DNA of 64,000 bases from Spirochaetae bacterium HGW-Spirochaetae-1. Its GTDB lineage: Bacteria > Spirochaetota > UBA4802 > UBA5550. How positions within the stretch are numbered: position 1 is the stretch's first letter; each line of letters begins with the position of its first letter. The notes under the pieces were generated by a model. It saw only the letters and a list, made by a program, of their open reading frames with translations, was not told where the DNA came from and did not search any database. The stretch spans positions 492,028 to 556,027 of the forward strand of contig PGXY01000004.1 of NCBI GenBank assembly GCA_002839375.1. Direction: 5' to 3'. Positions 46,490 to 55,722 of this stretch are shown here, piece after piece. A program made the position numbers and the translations under genes.

Positions 46490-47431
46490 GTGTTATCAAG
46501 GAAAAGCTTTATTATCACAGGGATTTTTGCAGCAATAGGGCTCACTGCCCTGGGGAAAGGGATGAGAAAAATTGTAATGTCAGGGGTTAACATGAAAAAA
46601 GGAAAACCTGGTAAAGGGCTGATTATGTGGTACAGCCAGACAGGGAACACCGAAAGAGTCGGCAGGGCCATAGCAGCGGCCTGGAAAAAAACGGGGCTTA
46701 AAGTAGATTATGGTGATTACAGGGATATCGACAAGGGATCACTTGATAATTACGACATTATAGCTGTCGGCACCCCGGTATACTATTATGAGGTCCCGCA
46801 AAATTTCAGGGAATGGCTTGATGGGATACCTCACATCGACGGTACACCGATTGCTGTTTTTGTCACATTCGGAGGTGAGGGGGGAAATCAGCATAATACT
46901 GTTTGTGAACTCACGGAACTCCTTGCAAAGAAAGGGGGAGTCCCTGCAGGTACTGCTGAATTCAGCTGCATGTCTTCTTACGCTCTAACCTGGTCCTCGG
47001 GTAACAGTGAGCGAGTCCTTAAATATAAGGATCGACCCGGGGCTGATACATTCAGCGCCGCTGAGAAATTCGCTCTTGAAATTTTTACTAAAATTTCAGA
47101 AGGAAATACTGCAGAAGTATCGGGAAATTTCAGCATGAGAAACATAATCAAGGGGAGTCCTTCTATCGGTGTGACAAAACTCATGATAACCGGCCACAGG
47201 ATCAATACGGAAAAATGCATTAGCTGCGGGAAATGCAAAAGAGCATGCACCGTCAATGCCATTAATCCCGAAGAAGGGACCGTAGATACAGGTAAGTGTA
47301 TAGCATGTCTTGGCTGCATTAACAATTGCCCTGCGGGAGCCGTGGAAATGAAATTCATCGGCAAGGAAGTTTATGGCCACGGGGAATTTATCAAGAGAAA
47401 CAATATCATTCGGTCAGAACCATCACTATAA
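46490..47431 (+). CDS. EFR1-type flavodoxin-ferredoxin fusion
   Basis: 313 residues from GTG 46490 (GAGG upstream); the frame is open to TTG 46454 but without a ribosome site. An N-terminal membrane or Tat-like segment (residues about 5-22) is followed by a flavodoxin domain (GLIMWYSQTGNTERVGRAIA, FMN phosphate loop). At the C-terminus are two 4Fe-4S clusters: CISCGKCKRACTV and CIACLGCINNCPAG. This is the EFR1 family electron-transfer layout. The redox partner is unknown. Confidence 0.85.
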   Translation: MLSRKSFIITGIFAAIGLTALGKGMRKIVMSGVNMKKGKPGKGLIMWYSQTGNTERVGRAIAAAWKKTGLKVDYGDYRDIDKGSLDNYDIIAVGTPVYYYEVPQNFREWLDGIPHIDGTPIAVFVTFGGEGGNQHNTVCELTELLAKKGGVPAGTAEFSCMSSYALTWSSGNSERVLKYKDRPGADTFSAAEKFALEIFTKISEGNTAEVSGNFSMRNIIKGSPSIGVTKLMITGHRINTEKCISCGKCKRACTVNAINPEEGTVDTGKCIACLGCINNCPAGAVEMKFIGKEVYGHGEFIKRNNIIRSEPSL

Positions 47432-47674
47432 AAAGCGGAACAATTTATTCTGCCATAGCCCTCGGATGGGCGCAACCCAAGCAGGGCGGAGTCTTTCGGA
47501 GTCCTGTGTAGTTGTTAAGCTGCGCGTTATTTCCTGCATGACAATGTAATTCAGAGCGGAAAACTGTATTTCACTTATTCCTGGGGTCCTTTCCTTACAA
47601 AAACCATTAAAAATCAGATAAACACAAAAAAAGCCGTTAATATGTGACATCTGCCTCCAATTAATACAATAAAT

Positions 47675-47703
47675 TTGAATCATTGGGCTGGTAAGGCTAT
47701 ATT
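47675..47703 (+). promoter_or_regulatory. Sigma-70 promoter of the kai operon
   Basis: TTGAAT (47675-47680), a 17-bp spacer and TATATT (47698-47703), about 52 nt before kaiC. The rest of the gene-free stretch 47432-47674 shows only a GGAGTC-TTTC-GGAGTC direct repeat near 47490-47506. Confidence 0.55.
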
Positions 47704-47755
47704 ATTAGTGCACTGTGGGCAGTTGTTCATGTATTTAAAAAATGAGGAATAAATT

Positions 47756-49510
47756 ATGGCAAAATCAAAGCCCTCTTCCGGAAGCAACTCAAGAAAAAAG
47801 GCCGGGGCTCAACTGTCCAAGGCTCCCACCGGTATAAAGGGGCTTGACGAAATTACCGATGGAGGACTTCCCGCAGGAAGACCGACGCTTATTTGCGGCG
47901 GTACAGGCTGCGGCAAAACATTGCTGGCCATGGAATTTCTGGTCCGGGGAGCCACAGAATACAATGAGCCGGGGGTATTCATGACCTTCGAAGAGACGGT
48001 CGGAGATCTGACTGATAATGTCAAGTCTCTCGGTTTTGATCTGAACGCCCTCATTGCGCGCAAAAAACTGATCCTGGATTATATCCTCATCGAACGAAGT
48101 GAAATTGAGGAGAGCGGCGAATACAACCTTGAAGGTTTGTTTATCCGGCTGGGCTATGCAATTGATTCCATTGGAGCAAAGCGGGTTGTGCTGGATACCA
48201 TCGAGTCGCTCTTCGGAGGTTTCACCAACACGATTATTTTGCGCGCCGAACTGCGCCGCCTGTTTCTCTGGCTGAAGGAGAAAGGGGTGACGGCCATCAT
48301 CACCGGCGAACGCGGAGATAAGACGCTGACACGCCAGGGACTGGAAGAATATGTCTCCGATTGTGTGATCCTGCTGGACCACCACGTAAACGAGCAGACC
48401 TCTTCGAGGCGCCTTCGCGTGGTGAAGTACCGCGGATCAAAGCACGGCACAAACGAGTACCCCTTTCTGATTAATATCGACGGCATTTCCGTACTTCCCA
48501 TCACCTCGCTGAATCTGGACCACAGAGCCTCCAGTGAATGCATATCCAGCGGTATTGAGCGGCTGGATGCCATGCTGGGGGGCAGGGGCTATTACAGGGG
48601 CAGCAGCGTTCTGATCTCCGGCTCGCCGGGGACTGGCAAGAGCATCTTTGCCGCGCACTTTGCAGAAGCAGCCTGCCGTCGCAATGAGCGGGTAATATAT
48701 TTCTCATTCGAAGAGTCACCCGATCAGATCATGCGCAATATGCTTTCCGTCGGGATCGATCTGAAACAGTGGACAAAGAAAGGTTTGCTTGAGATTCATT
48801 CGATGCGTCCTTCCTTTATGGGCCTTGAATCGCACCTGGCCGTAAAACACGATTTGATCACTAAATTCAAACCACAGGTTGCGATCCTGGATCCGTTAAA
48901 CAGTTTCATCATCGGGGATAACGAGATTGCGGTCAACTCAATGCTGATGCGACTGACGGATTTTCTAAAAACGAATCAGATTACTGGCCTGTACACCAAT
49001 TTAACCAAGGGCAGCAGCCCGATGGATGAAGGAGAGGTTGCTATTTCATCCCTCATTGACACCTGGCTGCTTCTGCGCGATATCGATACCGGCAGCGAAC
49101 GCAACCGCCTCCTGGCTATCATGAAATCCCGCGGTATGTCGCACTCAAACCAGATTCGAGAGTTTTTACTCACCGGCCACGGCGTGGAATTACGTGACGT
49201 TTACGTGGGGCCGGAGGGGGTACTGACCGGGTCGGCGCGGCTGACGAAGGAGGCGGAAAATGAAGCATCGCTTATACTTCGCAATCAGGACGTTGAGCTC
49301 CGGCGGATCGAGCTGGAACGCAAACGAACGACCCTGGAGGCGCAGATTGCCATGCTGCGCGCGGAGTTCGCAGTGCAGGAGATCGCCTCGTTAAAAATCA
49401 TCGGCCAGGAAACAGCAGAGAAAGCGCAGCTCGCGCAGGGACGCCTGGATATGGGAATAAGCCGTAATGTTGACGCTAAGCCGAACAAAGGGAAGGTGAA
49501 ATCGAAATGA
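47756..49510 (+). CDS. kaiC: KaiC-type double P-loop ATPase
   Basis: 584 residues with two RecA-like domains as in clock KaiC. CI: Walker A GGTGCGKT near residue 47 and catalytic Glu pair in TFEETV. CII: Walker A SGSPGTGKS near residue 287 and SFEESP. In CII the autophosphorylation site is AISSLIDTW, with Ser431-Ser432 aligned to the Ser431-Thr432 pair of cyanobacterial KaiC. The family assembles as an ATP-hydrolysing hexamer that binds KaiB. After residue 500 there is an extra coiled coil of about 80 residues (RRIELERKRTTLEAQIAMLRAE), longer than the A-loop tail of clock KaiC. It overlaps kaiB by ATGA. Confidence 0.93.
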   Translation: MAKSKPSSGSNSRKKAGAQLSKAPTGIKGLDEITDGGLPAGRPTLICGGTGCGKTLLAMEFLVRGATEYNEPGVFMTFEETVGDLTDNVKSLGFDLNALIARKKLILDYILIERSEIEESGEYNLEGLFIRLGYAIDSIGAKRVVLDTIESLFGGFTNTIILRAELRRLFLWLKEKGVTAIITGERGDKTLTRQGLEEYVSDCVILLDHHVNEQTSSRRLRVVKYRGSKHGTNEYPFLINIDGISVLPITSLNLDHRASSECISSGIERLDAMLGGRGYYRGSSVLISGSPGTGKSIFAAHFAEAACRRNERVIYFSFEESPDQIMRNMLSVGIDLKQWTKKGLLEIHSMRPSFMGLESHLAVKHDLITKFKPQVAILDPLNSFIIGDNEIAVNSMLMRLTDFLKTNQITGLYTNLTKGSSPMDEGEVAISSLIDTWLLLRDIDTGSERNRLLAIMKSRGMSHSNQIREFLLTGHGVELRDVYVGPEGVLTGSARLTKEAENEASLILRNQDVELRRIELERKRTTLEAQIAMLRAEFAVQEIASLKIIGQETAEKAQLAQGRLDMGISRNVDAKPNKGKVKSK

Positions 49511-49848
49511 AAGCAAACCCGGACTTCGCCGCGAAACCAAAAGTTAAAAGTCCGACGCGAAAAAAATCTTCCGAATATTATATTTTGAAACTGTATATTG
49601 CCGGACATTCTGCGAAATCCAGCAACACCATTGCCAACATTAAAAAAATCTGCGAGGAAAATCTGAAAGGGTTTTATGAGCTTGACGTAATTGACCTGTA
49701 CCAGCAACCGCAGCTGGCACGGGGTGAACAGATTGTCGCCGTGCCGACACTTATCAAGAAACTCCCGCCCCCTCTGCGCCGCGTTATCGGCGATCTGTCG
49801 AATACCGACCGCGTGCTGGTGGGGCTCGATATTAAGAAGAAATCGTGA
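49507..49848 (+). CDS. kaiB: KaiB-type thioredoxin-fold protein
   Basis: 113 residues. After a basic tail of about 20 residues comes the KaiB core: YILKLYIAGHSAKSSNTIANIKKICEE, DVIDLYQQPQLARGEQIVAVPTLIKKLP and RRVIGDLSNTDRVLVGLDI. KaiB binds the CI ring of KaiC after a fold switch. The first ATG overlaps the kaiC stop and the TGA overlaps the next ATG (TGATG), so all three proteins are made together. No kaiA is present, as expected outside cyanobacteria. Confidence 0.93.
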   Translation: MKANPDFAAKPKVKSPTRKKSSEYYILKLYIAGHSAKSSNTIANIKKICEENLKGFYELDVIDLYQQPQLARGEQIVAVPTLIKKLPPPLRRVIGDLSNTDRVLVGLDIKKKS

Positions 49849-52800
49849 TGTTAAAAAAACCTGCAGCCCACCAGAATCTCCTCGCGGAAAACAGAGATCT
49901 TCGCGCCCGGCTTGAAATCGCCGAACAATCTCTGCGCGATATAATGGGAGGCGAGGCTGACGCTCTGCTGGTTCCGGGCGCGGCCGGTGCACGGTTGTTT
50001 ATCCTCAAGGGCGCGGATCAACCATACCGGACTCTGGTTGAGAACATGAGCGAAGGGGCGGTCATCATGACTCCGGAAGGTCTGGTGCTCTATTCCAACC
50101 GGCGTTTTGCCGGGATGATGGGAAGTCCCCTTGAAAAAGTGATCGGCTCGGAGATCTACAACTGGTTTGAGCCGGAAAGCCGGCAGGTGATAAAGGCCCT
50201 GCTGCAGGACGTCATTTCCGTCACCCGTCGTGAGGAACTGGCCCTTACTGCCGCTGACGGTACACCGGTGCCGGTCTTCCTGTCGGTGAGCCGCATGTCA
50301 CCGGGCGAGGGGCCCGATTCCTTCTGTATGGTGGCAATGGACCTGACTGAACAGAAACGCAATGAAGCTATACTTGCCGATGAAAGACTGGCACGCTCAA
50401 TTCTGGAACAGGCCGCGGACGCCATCGTGATCTACGACGGCACAGGGCGGATCATTCGCGCCAGCAGGAAGGCTCAGGAGTTCTCCGGCAGGGATCTGAA
50501 GGGAGAACTCTTTGAGCAGGCCTTTCCCCTGCGCCTGCCTGACGGTACACTGTTTTCTTCCCTCGGCCCCATCGATCAAAACCTTCATCAGCCGATTGAG
50601 GCGGCACTGCACGGCGACGGGCAGCGGTTTGATTTTCTGGTAAGCCTCGGCCATCTGAAGAGCGCACGGGACGAACTGCTGGGAAGTGTCGTTACCATGA
50701 CAGACATTACGGAGCGGAAGGCCCGGGAGAAACAACTTTCTGAAGCCTTAACAATTGCCAGGATAGGTTACTGGGAATATGAATTTTCAACGGACGAATT
50801 CATCTTTAATGATCAATATTATTTACTGCACAAAATTACAGCGGAGGAAGCAGGCGGCTACCGGATGTCTTCTGCGGATTTTGCCAGTCGTTACGTCTGT
50901 CCTGAAGATGCGTCCCTGATTGGTCAACAGATTCAATTGGCTTTTGAAACCCGGGATCCGGATTATTTTTCCATGACCGAGACTCGCATATTAACCGGGA
51001 AAGGGGAAATTGTCTGGGTGGAAGTCCGTCTCAGAGTCCAGAAGGACTTGCAGGGCAACACAATTCGGCTGATTGGCGTCAATCAGGATGTTACCGACCG
51101 CAAACGGGAGGAACTTAAATTACTCGAAAGTGAACGGAAATTCACTGATCTGCTGGGAAATGTGGAGCTTCTTTCGGTAATGCGCGACCGCGAGGGACGG
51201 ATCACCTATTGCAACGAGTATATACTTCGTATTACCGGCTGGAAAAAAGAGGAAGTTATCGGACGGTACTGGGCGGAGCATTTTCTGTCGCCTGAAATTA
51301 TCGATACGAAAAAAAAGGTTTATGCGGAGCTCCTCCTGGACGGGCCGGGATCACGGCATCTTGAAAGCGGGATTCTCACCCGTTCAGGCGAGCGCCGGTT
51401 GATACGCTGGAACCATACGGTGCTGCGCTCGGAATACGGCAAAGTAATCGGAACAGCAAGCATAGGCGAAGACATCACCGAACAGAAGAAAGTGGAAGCC
51501 AGGATCACATATCTCAACCGCCTTTATTCGTTACTCAGCAGTATCAATATCTTGATCGTGCATGCGCAGGACCGGAACGGACTGTTTAATGAAGCCTGTA
51601 AAATCGCCGTAGAGAAAGGCGGTTTCCGCATGGCACTGTTATACATTGTAGATCAGCGCACAAAGAAGATCGTCACGGCAGCTTCGCATGGAGATAACAT
51701 GGATTTGCTGGCAGACATAAAGAACCTGCTGCTGTCAGGTGATGATGTGTCAAATAAAAATGTGGTACAGGCCATTGCCAATAAAAAGTTTGTTATATCC
51801 AAAGATTCGGTAAAGGACCCCCTGGTTTTTGCAGGAAAAAGATACGGGGAATACGGTATCTTCTCAATGGTCGCTTTGCCGCTGATTGTTGCGGGCGAAG
51901 CCGTTGGCGTTCTCTCTCTCTATGCCGGTGAAATAGAATTTTTTCAAAAAGAAGAAATGAGCTTGTTGAAAGAACTGGCCGGAGACATTGCCTTTGCCAT
52001 TGATCATATCGAAAAAAAGGAACGGCTTGACTATCTTGCGTACTACGATGAAGTCACAGGCCTCGCCAACCGCAGACTGTTCCTTGACCGTGTGGCGCAG
52101 CACATGCTTAGCGCCGTCGCTGGAAATCACAAGCTTGCCGTATTTAAAATTGACCTGGAACGCTTCAAGAACATCAATGACAGCCTCGGATGGAAAAATG
52201 GCGATGATCTATTGAAGCAGGTTGCTGAGTGGCTGAGCCTCAATATAGGTGGCATCAACCTCCTGGCGCGAATAGATGCAGACCATTTTGCGGTGGTGAT
52301 GCCGAAAGTCAATCTGGATAATGATACGGTACACTTTATCGAGAATACCCTGGCAACATTTTCCCAGCACCAATTCAGCATGAATAAAAATGTGTTCCGC
52401 ATCAATGCTAAAGTCGGTATCGCGATATATCCGGACGACGGCTCCAATGCTGAAATCCTGTTGAGGAACGCAGAAGCAGCTCTTAAAAAAGCAAAGTCCA
52501 GCGGTGCGCGGTACCTGTTTCACACGCAGAAAATGACAGAATCGCTTTCTCACAAGCTCACCCTGGAAAACCAGCTGCGCCAGGCGATCGACAACGAAGA
52601 ATTCGTGCTTTTTTACCAGCCCAAGATAAATCTCGCCAACAGGAAGGTCGCAAGCGCAGAGGCCCTGATCCGCTGGAATAAACCGGATTCGGGCCTGATA
52701 CCGCCCTTGGAGTTCATCCCCATTCTGGAAGAAACCGGCTTAATACATGAAGTGGGGCGCTGGGCGCTGCGCAAGGCTGTAACGGATAACCTGCGCTGGC

Positions 52801-53321
52801 GCGAAGCGGGGCTGGATGTAGTTCGCATCGCCGTAAATGTATCCGCGCTGCAACTGCGAAATATCGGCTTTATAGACGAGATAAAGGAAGTCATCGCCCT
52901 TGGCCCTCATGCCGCGTCCGGGCTGGAACTGGAGATTACCGAAAGCCTGATTATGGAGGACGTTAAACGCCATATAATCACTCTGCGGGATATAAGGGCC
53001 CTGGGTATCACTATTGCCATTGACGATTTCGGAACCGGATTCTCTTCTCTCAGTTATCTTGCCAGATTGCCGGTGGACATATTAAAAATTGACCGGTCAT
53101 TCATAATAGACATGGTTGCGGGGCCCGAAGGACTGGCGCTGGTCTCCACAATCATCAACCTTGCGCATTCGATGAATCTCAAGGTGGTCGCAGAAGGCGT
53201 GGAAACAGAGGAGCAATCGAAACTGCTGCACCTTCTCAGATGTGAAGAAATGCAGGGTTTCCTTTTCAGCAAACCGGTACCGGGGGAAATCTTTCAGACA
53301 AAATTCCTGGTACCGCGGTAG
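49848..53321 (+). CDS. PAS4-GAF-GGDEF-EAL signalling protein of the kai operon
   Basis: 1157 residues, no membrane segment. Order: N-terminal coiled coil (1-35); a short block ending FILKGADQPYRTLVENMSEGA like that of histidine kinases found beside kaiBC in other bacteria; four PAS domains (about 55-180, 185-290, 300-425, 430-550); GAF (560-715); GGDEF (725-880); EAL (900-1150). The GGDEF motif is degenerate (RIDADHF), so cyclase activity is unlikely. The EAL domain keeps EALIRW, ESLI, DDFGTGFSSL and EGVETEEQ, so it should hydrolyse c-di-GMP. Start set at ATG 49848, overlapping the kaiB stop. Confidence 0.9.
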   Translation: MLKKPAAHQNLLAENRDLRARLEIAEQSLRDIMGGEADALLVPGAAGARLFILKGADQPYRTLVENMSEGAVIMTPEGLVLYSNRRFAGMMGSPLEKVIGSEIYNWFEPESRQVIKALLQDVISVTRREELALTAADGTPVPVFLSVSRMSPGEGPDSFCMVAMDLTEQKRNEAILADERLARSILEQAADAIVIYDGTGRIIRASRKAQEFSGRDLKGELFEQAFPLRLPDGTLFSSLGPIDQNLHQPIEAALHGDGQRFDFLVSLGHLKSARDELLGSVVTMTDITERKAREKQLSEALTIARIGYWEYEFSTDEFIFNDQYYLLHKITAEEAGGYRMSSADFASRYVCPEDASLIGQQIQLAFETRDPDYFSMTETRILTGKGEIVWVEVRLRVQKDLQGNTIRLIGVNQDVTDRKREELKLLESERKFTDLLGNVELLSVMRDREGRITYCNEYILRITGWKKEEVIGRYWAEHFLSPEIIDTKKKVYAELLLDGPGSRHLESGILTRSGERRLIRWNHTVLRSEYGKVIGTASIGEDITEQKKVEARITYLNRLYSLLSSINILIVHAQDRNGLFNEACKIAVEKGGFRMALLYIVDQRTKKIVTAASHGDNMDLLADIKNLLLSGDDVSNKNVVQAIANKKFVISKDSVKDPLVFAGKRYGEYGIFSMVALPLIVAGEAVGVLSLYAGEIEFFQKEEMSLLKELAGDIAFAIDHIEKKERLDYLAYYDEVTGLANRRLFLDRVAQHMLSAVAGNHKLAVFKIDLERFKNINDSLGWKNGDDLLKQVAEWLSLNIGGINLLARIDADHFAVVMPKVNLDNDTVHFIENTLATFSQHQFSMNKNVFRINAKVGIAIYPDDGSNAEILLRNAEAALKKAKSSGARYLFHTQKMTESLSHKLTLENQLRQAIDNEEFVLFYQPKINLANRKVASAEALIRWNKPDSGLIPPLEFIPILEETGLIHEVGRWALRKAVTDNLRWREAGLDVVRIAVNVSALQLRNIGFIDEIKEVIALGPHAASGLELEITESLIMEDVKRHIITLRDIRALGITIAIDDFGTGFSSLSYLARLPVDILKIDRSFIIDMVAGPEGLALVSTIINLAHSMNLKVVAEGVETEEQSKLLHLLRCEEMQGFLFSKPVPGEIFQTKFLVPR

Positions 53322-53338
53322 TGAAATTGTCCCGGTTT

Positions 53339-53464
53339 TCAATTATTATATAATTGCTTAATAACAATATTTTCTGATTTAAAATTCTGATATATTCTCA
53401 TTTGTTCTGCTGAAAAATTTAGAATACAATAATCTGGATCTGTAACTCCCAGGGGATAATACAT
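53339..53464 (-). CDS. Small ORF at the distal end of the cassette array
   Basis: 41 codons with a strong ribosome site (AAGGAGA, 4-5 nt before ATG 53464). The product begins MYYPLGVTDPDYCILNFS and looks like the N-terminus of a larger protein, so it may be a truncated cassette gene. It is AT-rich like the array and lies left of the last attC-like site. The remaining 53465-53603 has no gene, only a small GC-rich inverted repeat near 53571-53588. Confidence 0.45.
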   Translation of the reverse strand: MYYPLGVTDPDYCILNFSAEQMRIYQNFKSENIVIKQLYNN

Positions 53465-53603
53465 TGTATCTCCTTCTCTTCATATTGTATTCTTTGTTTT
53501 TTGATCTTTTTCTGTTTCTTAGTGGTTTTATAATAGTATTCATATATTATTCCAATTGCTAATTATCAAGACCGCCAGGACGGCGGGCAAAATTAACCAT
53601 TTC

Positions 53604-53665
53604 ACTTAACGTTCGCGTTTACCCGAATTTGGCGACCAGCGGGAGCCGGGTAAACCCTGTTGTAT
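53604..53665 (-). repeat. attC-like site 1 (array left end, degenerate)
   Basis: Outer half-sites are ACTTAAC (53604-53610) and GTTGTAT (53659-53665). Inner arms are TTTACCCG and CGGGTAAA. At 62 bp it is the shortest site. It lies 49 bp 3' of the methyltransferase gene, as expected for its cassette. Confidence 0.6.
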
Positions 53666-53714
53666 ACCGTTAATTCCGCTACGTTAGCCGTCAGTACGGA
53701 TGCTCGTGGGGTTT

Positions 53715-54488
53715 CTATATTTTCTTTCCAATATAAAATACATACCCATAATATTCTTTATACTTATTATAAAGTTCAGCTCCATGCTTTTCGTATTTTA
53801 CGAATTCTTCGGCAGATTTATTGCCTTTGTATTTATCCAAAAATATTTTTTGTGCTGTTATTTCCGGAACAAAAAAATTGTCAATCCAACAAATTTCAGG
53901 TAATATGAATGATGCCATAACAACATAGCCTGCTTTTTGAATTTGAGCAATTTTATTTGGAATGGTGTCTATTTCAGGATATGCTTCATTCCAAAAATCA
54001 AATATTTCTTTTGGCCGTTCTTCTGTAAACCAGGACGCCTCAGTAACAGCAACATAGCCGCCTTTTTTCAAAAACTTATTCCAATAATTCATACCCTTTT
54101 CAAAACCGATATTATATATAGCTCCTTCACTCCAAATAAGGTCCAATTCATTTAATTGAAAATCAAGTTTATCCATTGAACCAATAACGCCTTTAACTCT
54201 GTTTTGAAGATTCAATTTTTGTGCATTGTCATTTAATTTGTCAATAAAACCAGGGAATAAATCAATAGCTGTAATATTCCCTGGAGTGTTTTGAGCCAAA
54301 ACTATAGTTTGACCTCCAGTACCACAACCAAGATCAACAATGTTTGATTTTTCGTGTATATTATCAATAAAGCTCAATGCTTTTATTGTTGCTTCCTGGC
54401 TTCCTGGGCCTTGACGATCCATACTGGAAAAATATTCGCAAATTAATGCAATATCAAAATCGTGGATATTATGCTCTTCATTGCTCAT
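53715..54488 (-). CDS. SAM-dependent methyltransferase (cassette gene)
   Basis: 257 residues from ATG 54488, where GGAGG stands 8 nt upstream; a frame from 54539 is less likely. A class I methyltransferase: motif [13 protein letters not shown] near residue 52, the acidic [11 protein letters not shown] strand, and [17 protein letters not shown] (motif IV). It resembles small-molecule methyltransferases of the UbiE/Tam type. The substrate is unknown. It is AT-rich and bounded by attC-like sites 1 and 2. Confidence 0.85.
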   Translation of the reverse strand: MSNEEHNIHDFDIALICEYFSSMDRQGPGSQEATIKALSFIDNIHEKSNIVDLGCGTGGQTIVLAQNTPGNITAIDLFPGFIDKLNDNAQKLNLQNRVKGVIGSMDKLDFQLNELDLIWSEGAIYNIGFEKGMNYWNKFLKKGGYVAVTEASWFTEERPKEIFDFWNEAYPEIDTIPNKIAQIQKAGYVVMASFILPEICWIDNFFVPEITAQKIFLDKYKGNKSAEEFVKYEKHGAELYNKYKEYYGYVFYIGKKI

Positions 54489-54604
54489 TTTGTGTTCCTC
54501 CAGGAACTTCGTGATGTTATAGTTTATTATTTTATACAAGATACTTTTACGGTGACATGGATGCCGCCGTTATAATTCCCTTTCAAATATTAGGAATTAA
54601 TGGC

Positions 54605-54692
54605 AAATAACGTTAGCGAATACACGCAGTTGACCGTCTTTGGCCAATTGAGCGAAATGTAACATCAGTGATTAGTGTATTCGCTGTTATGT
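54605..54692 (-). repeat. attC-like site 2
   Basis: AAATAAC (54605-54611) and GTTATGT (54686-54692) are the outer half-sites. Inner arms are AGCGAATACAC and GTGTATTCGCT. The sequence CACGCAGTTGACC...GGCCAATTGAGC inside is shared with site 5. Confidence 0.85.
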
Positions 54693-54759
54693 GCTTTACT
54701 GTGCATATTGAACAGGCAGCCTGAAACACAATGTTGAAGGCTGACGTGTGGAAAATGAA

Positions 54760-55458
54760 TCAATTAATGAAAATTTTTACTCCGATATTTAAACTATTAA
54801 TATCTCCCCATATTTCTTTATCTTTATTATCATGAAAATAAAAAAACATCTCATCAGGGGCTGAACCATATACTTTTACGTTTGTCATTTTGCTCATTTG
54901 TCTGTTATAACTGTATGAGCAATAGAAAGCAAGGTATTTAGTCAACATATATGATAAACCTATTATTGCAGAGTAGGTATATAGATTTAAATTATATTTT
55001 ACCATCTCAGATTCAGTACCATTTTCGAGAAATTTTACATTTTTAAGAGAATATAAAAATTGAAAACCAAGAAATGGAATAAGATCCTTTAATTGATAGT
55101 AATAAAATAAAGATGGCCCTACACCAATAATAAAATTTTTTGCAGTTGATTGATATGTTGTCGCTGTAAAGAAACTTGGTAATAATGTTTCATATTCAAA
55201 GTACTTGAAGTTAAGAGTCCCCCCTACCGCAAAACCTTTGAAAACAATAAATTGTGCATCTAAAGAAAGACCCTGGTTGAAATTAAAGTCGTTTTTATAA
55301 TTTTCAAATAATTCACCACTATAATTATTAAAAGAGGCTAAATCACCTAAACCCAAAATAATAGTTCCAAAATTTATAATGGGTGCTTCTTCTGCGAAAG
55401 ACTTCAGTGGATAAAGCGTGATAATAAAAAGTGATAAGATGATGAATAATTTCTTCAT
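54760..55458 (-). CDS. Outer-membrane protein (cassette gene)
   Basis: 232 residues with a signal peptide (cleavage near SFA-EE). The mature part is rich in aromatic residues and strand-like segments (FAVGGTLNFKYFEYE, FIIGVGPSLFYYYQL, LNIGVKIFIN), as in small beta-barrels. No family is recognised. Its cassette has a long 5' segment (155 bp) with a perfect hairpin at 55561-55590. Confidence 0.65.
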   Translation of the reverse strand: MKKLFIILSLFIITLYPLKSFAEEAPIINFGTIILGLGDLASFNNYSGELFENYKNDFNFNQGLSLDAQFIVFKGFAVGGTLNFKYFEYETLLPSFFTATTYQSTAKNFIIGVGPSLFYYYQLKDLIPFLGFQFLYSLKNVKFLENGTESEMVKYNLNLYTYSAIIGLSYMLTKYLAFYCSYSYNRQMSKMTNVKVYGSAPDEMFFYFHDNKDKEIWGDINSLNIGVKIFIN

Positions 55459-55560
55459 AATAGGACCCAGACCTCATTAACCTGTATTTTTTAAAACAAA
55501 AACAAGATACTATAATAATGTCAATAAGATATTTATTACATAGAAGAAATACAGGCGTGG

Positions 55561-55590
55561 AATGAGCCGACATGGACGTCGGCTCATTTT
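55561..55590. terminator. Strong hairpin inside a cassette leader
   Basis: AATGAGCCGAC (55561-55571) pairs with GTCGGCTCATT (55578-55588), with T-residues after it on the plus strand. It lies between attC-like site 3 and the outer-membrane gene, so it could stop read-through between cassettes. Confidence 0.6.
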
Positions 55591-55612
55591 ATAAAGGTTT
55601 GCGCAGTATTGC

Positions 55613-55715
55613 GCACAACGTTAAAGCATATAAGACGTTTTGCTGTAATGAAATGAAGATAAAATGTGCCGTAGGCCAAGGAGCGAAGCGTCGAAGCTTA
55701 TATGCTTTGTTAGGC
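55613..55715 (-). repeat. attC-like site 3
   Basis: GCACAAC (55613-55619) and GTTAGGC (55709-55715), the latter a canonical GTTRRRY core. Inner arms are AAAGCATATAAG and CTTATATGCTTT. It is 103 bp and sits 8 bp after the GNAT stop. The core TTTGC...GTGCCGTAGGCCAAGGAGCGA is shared with sites 4 and 7. Confidence 0.9.
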
Positions 55716-55722
55716 GCAGATT

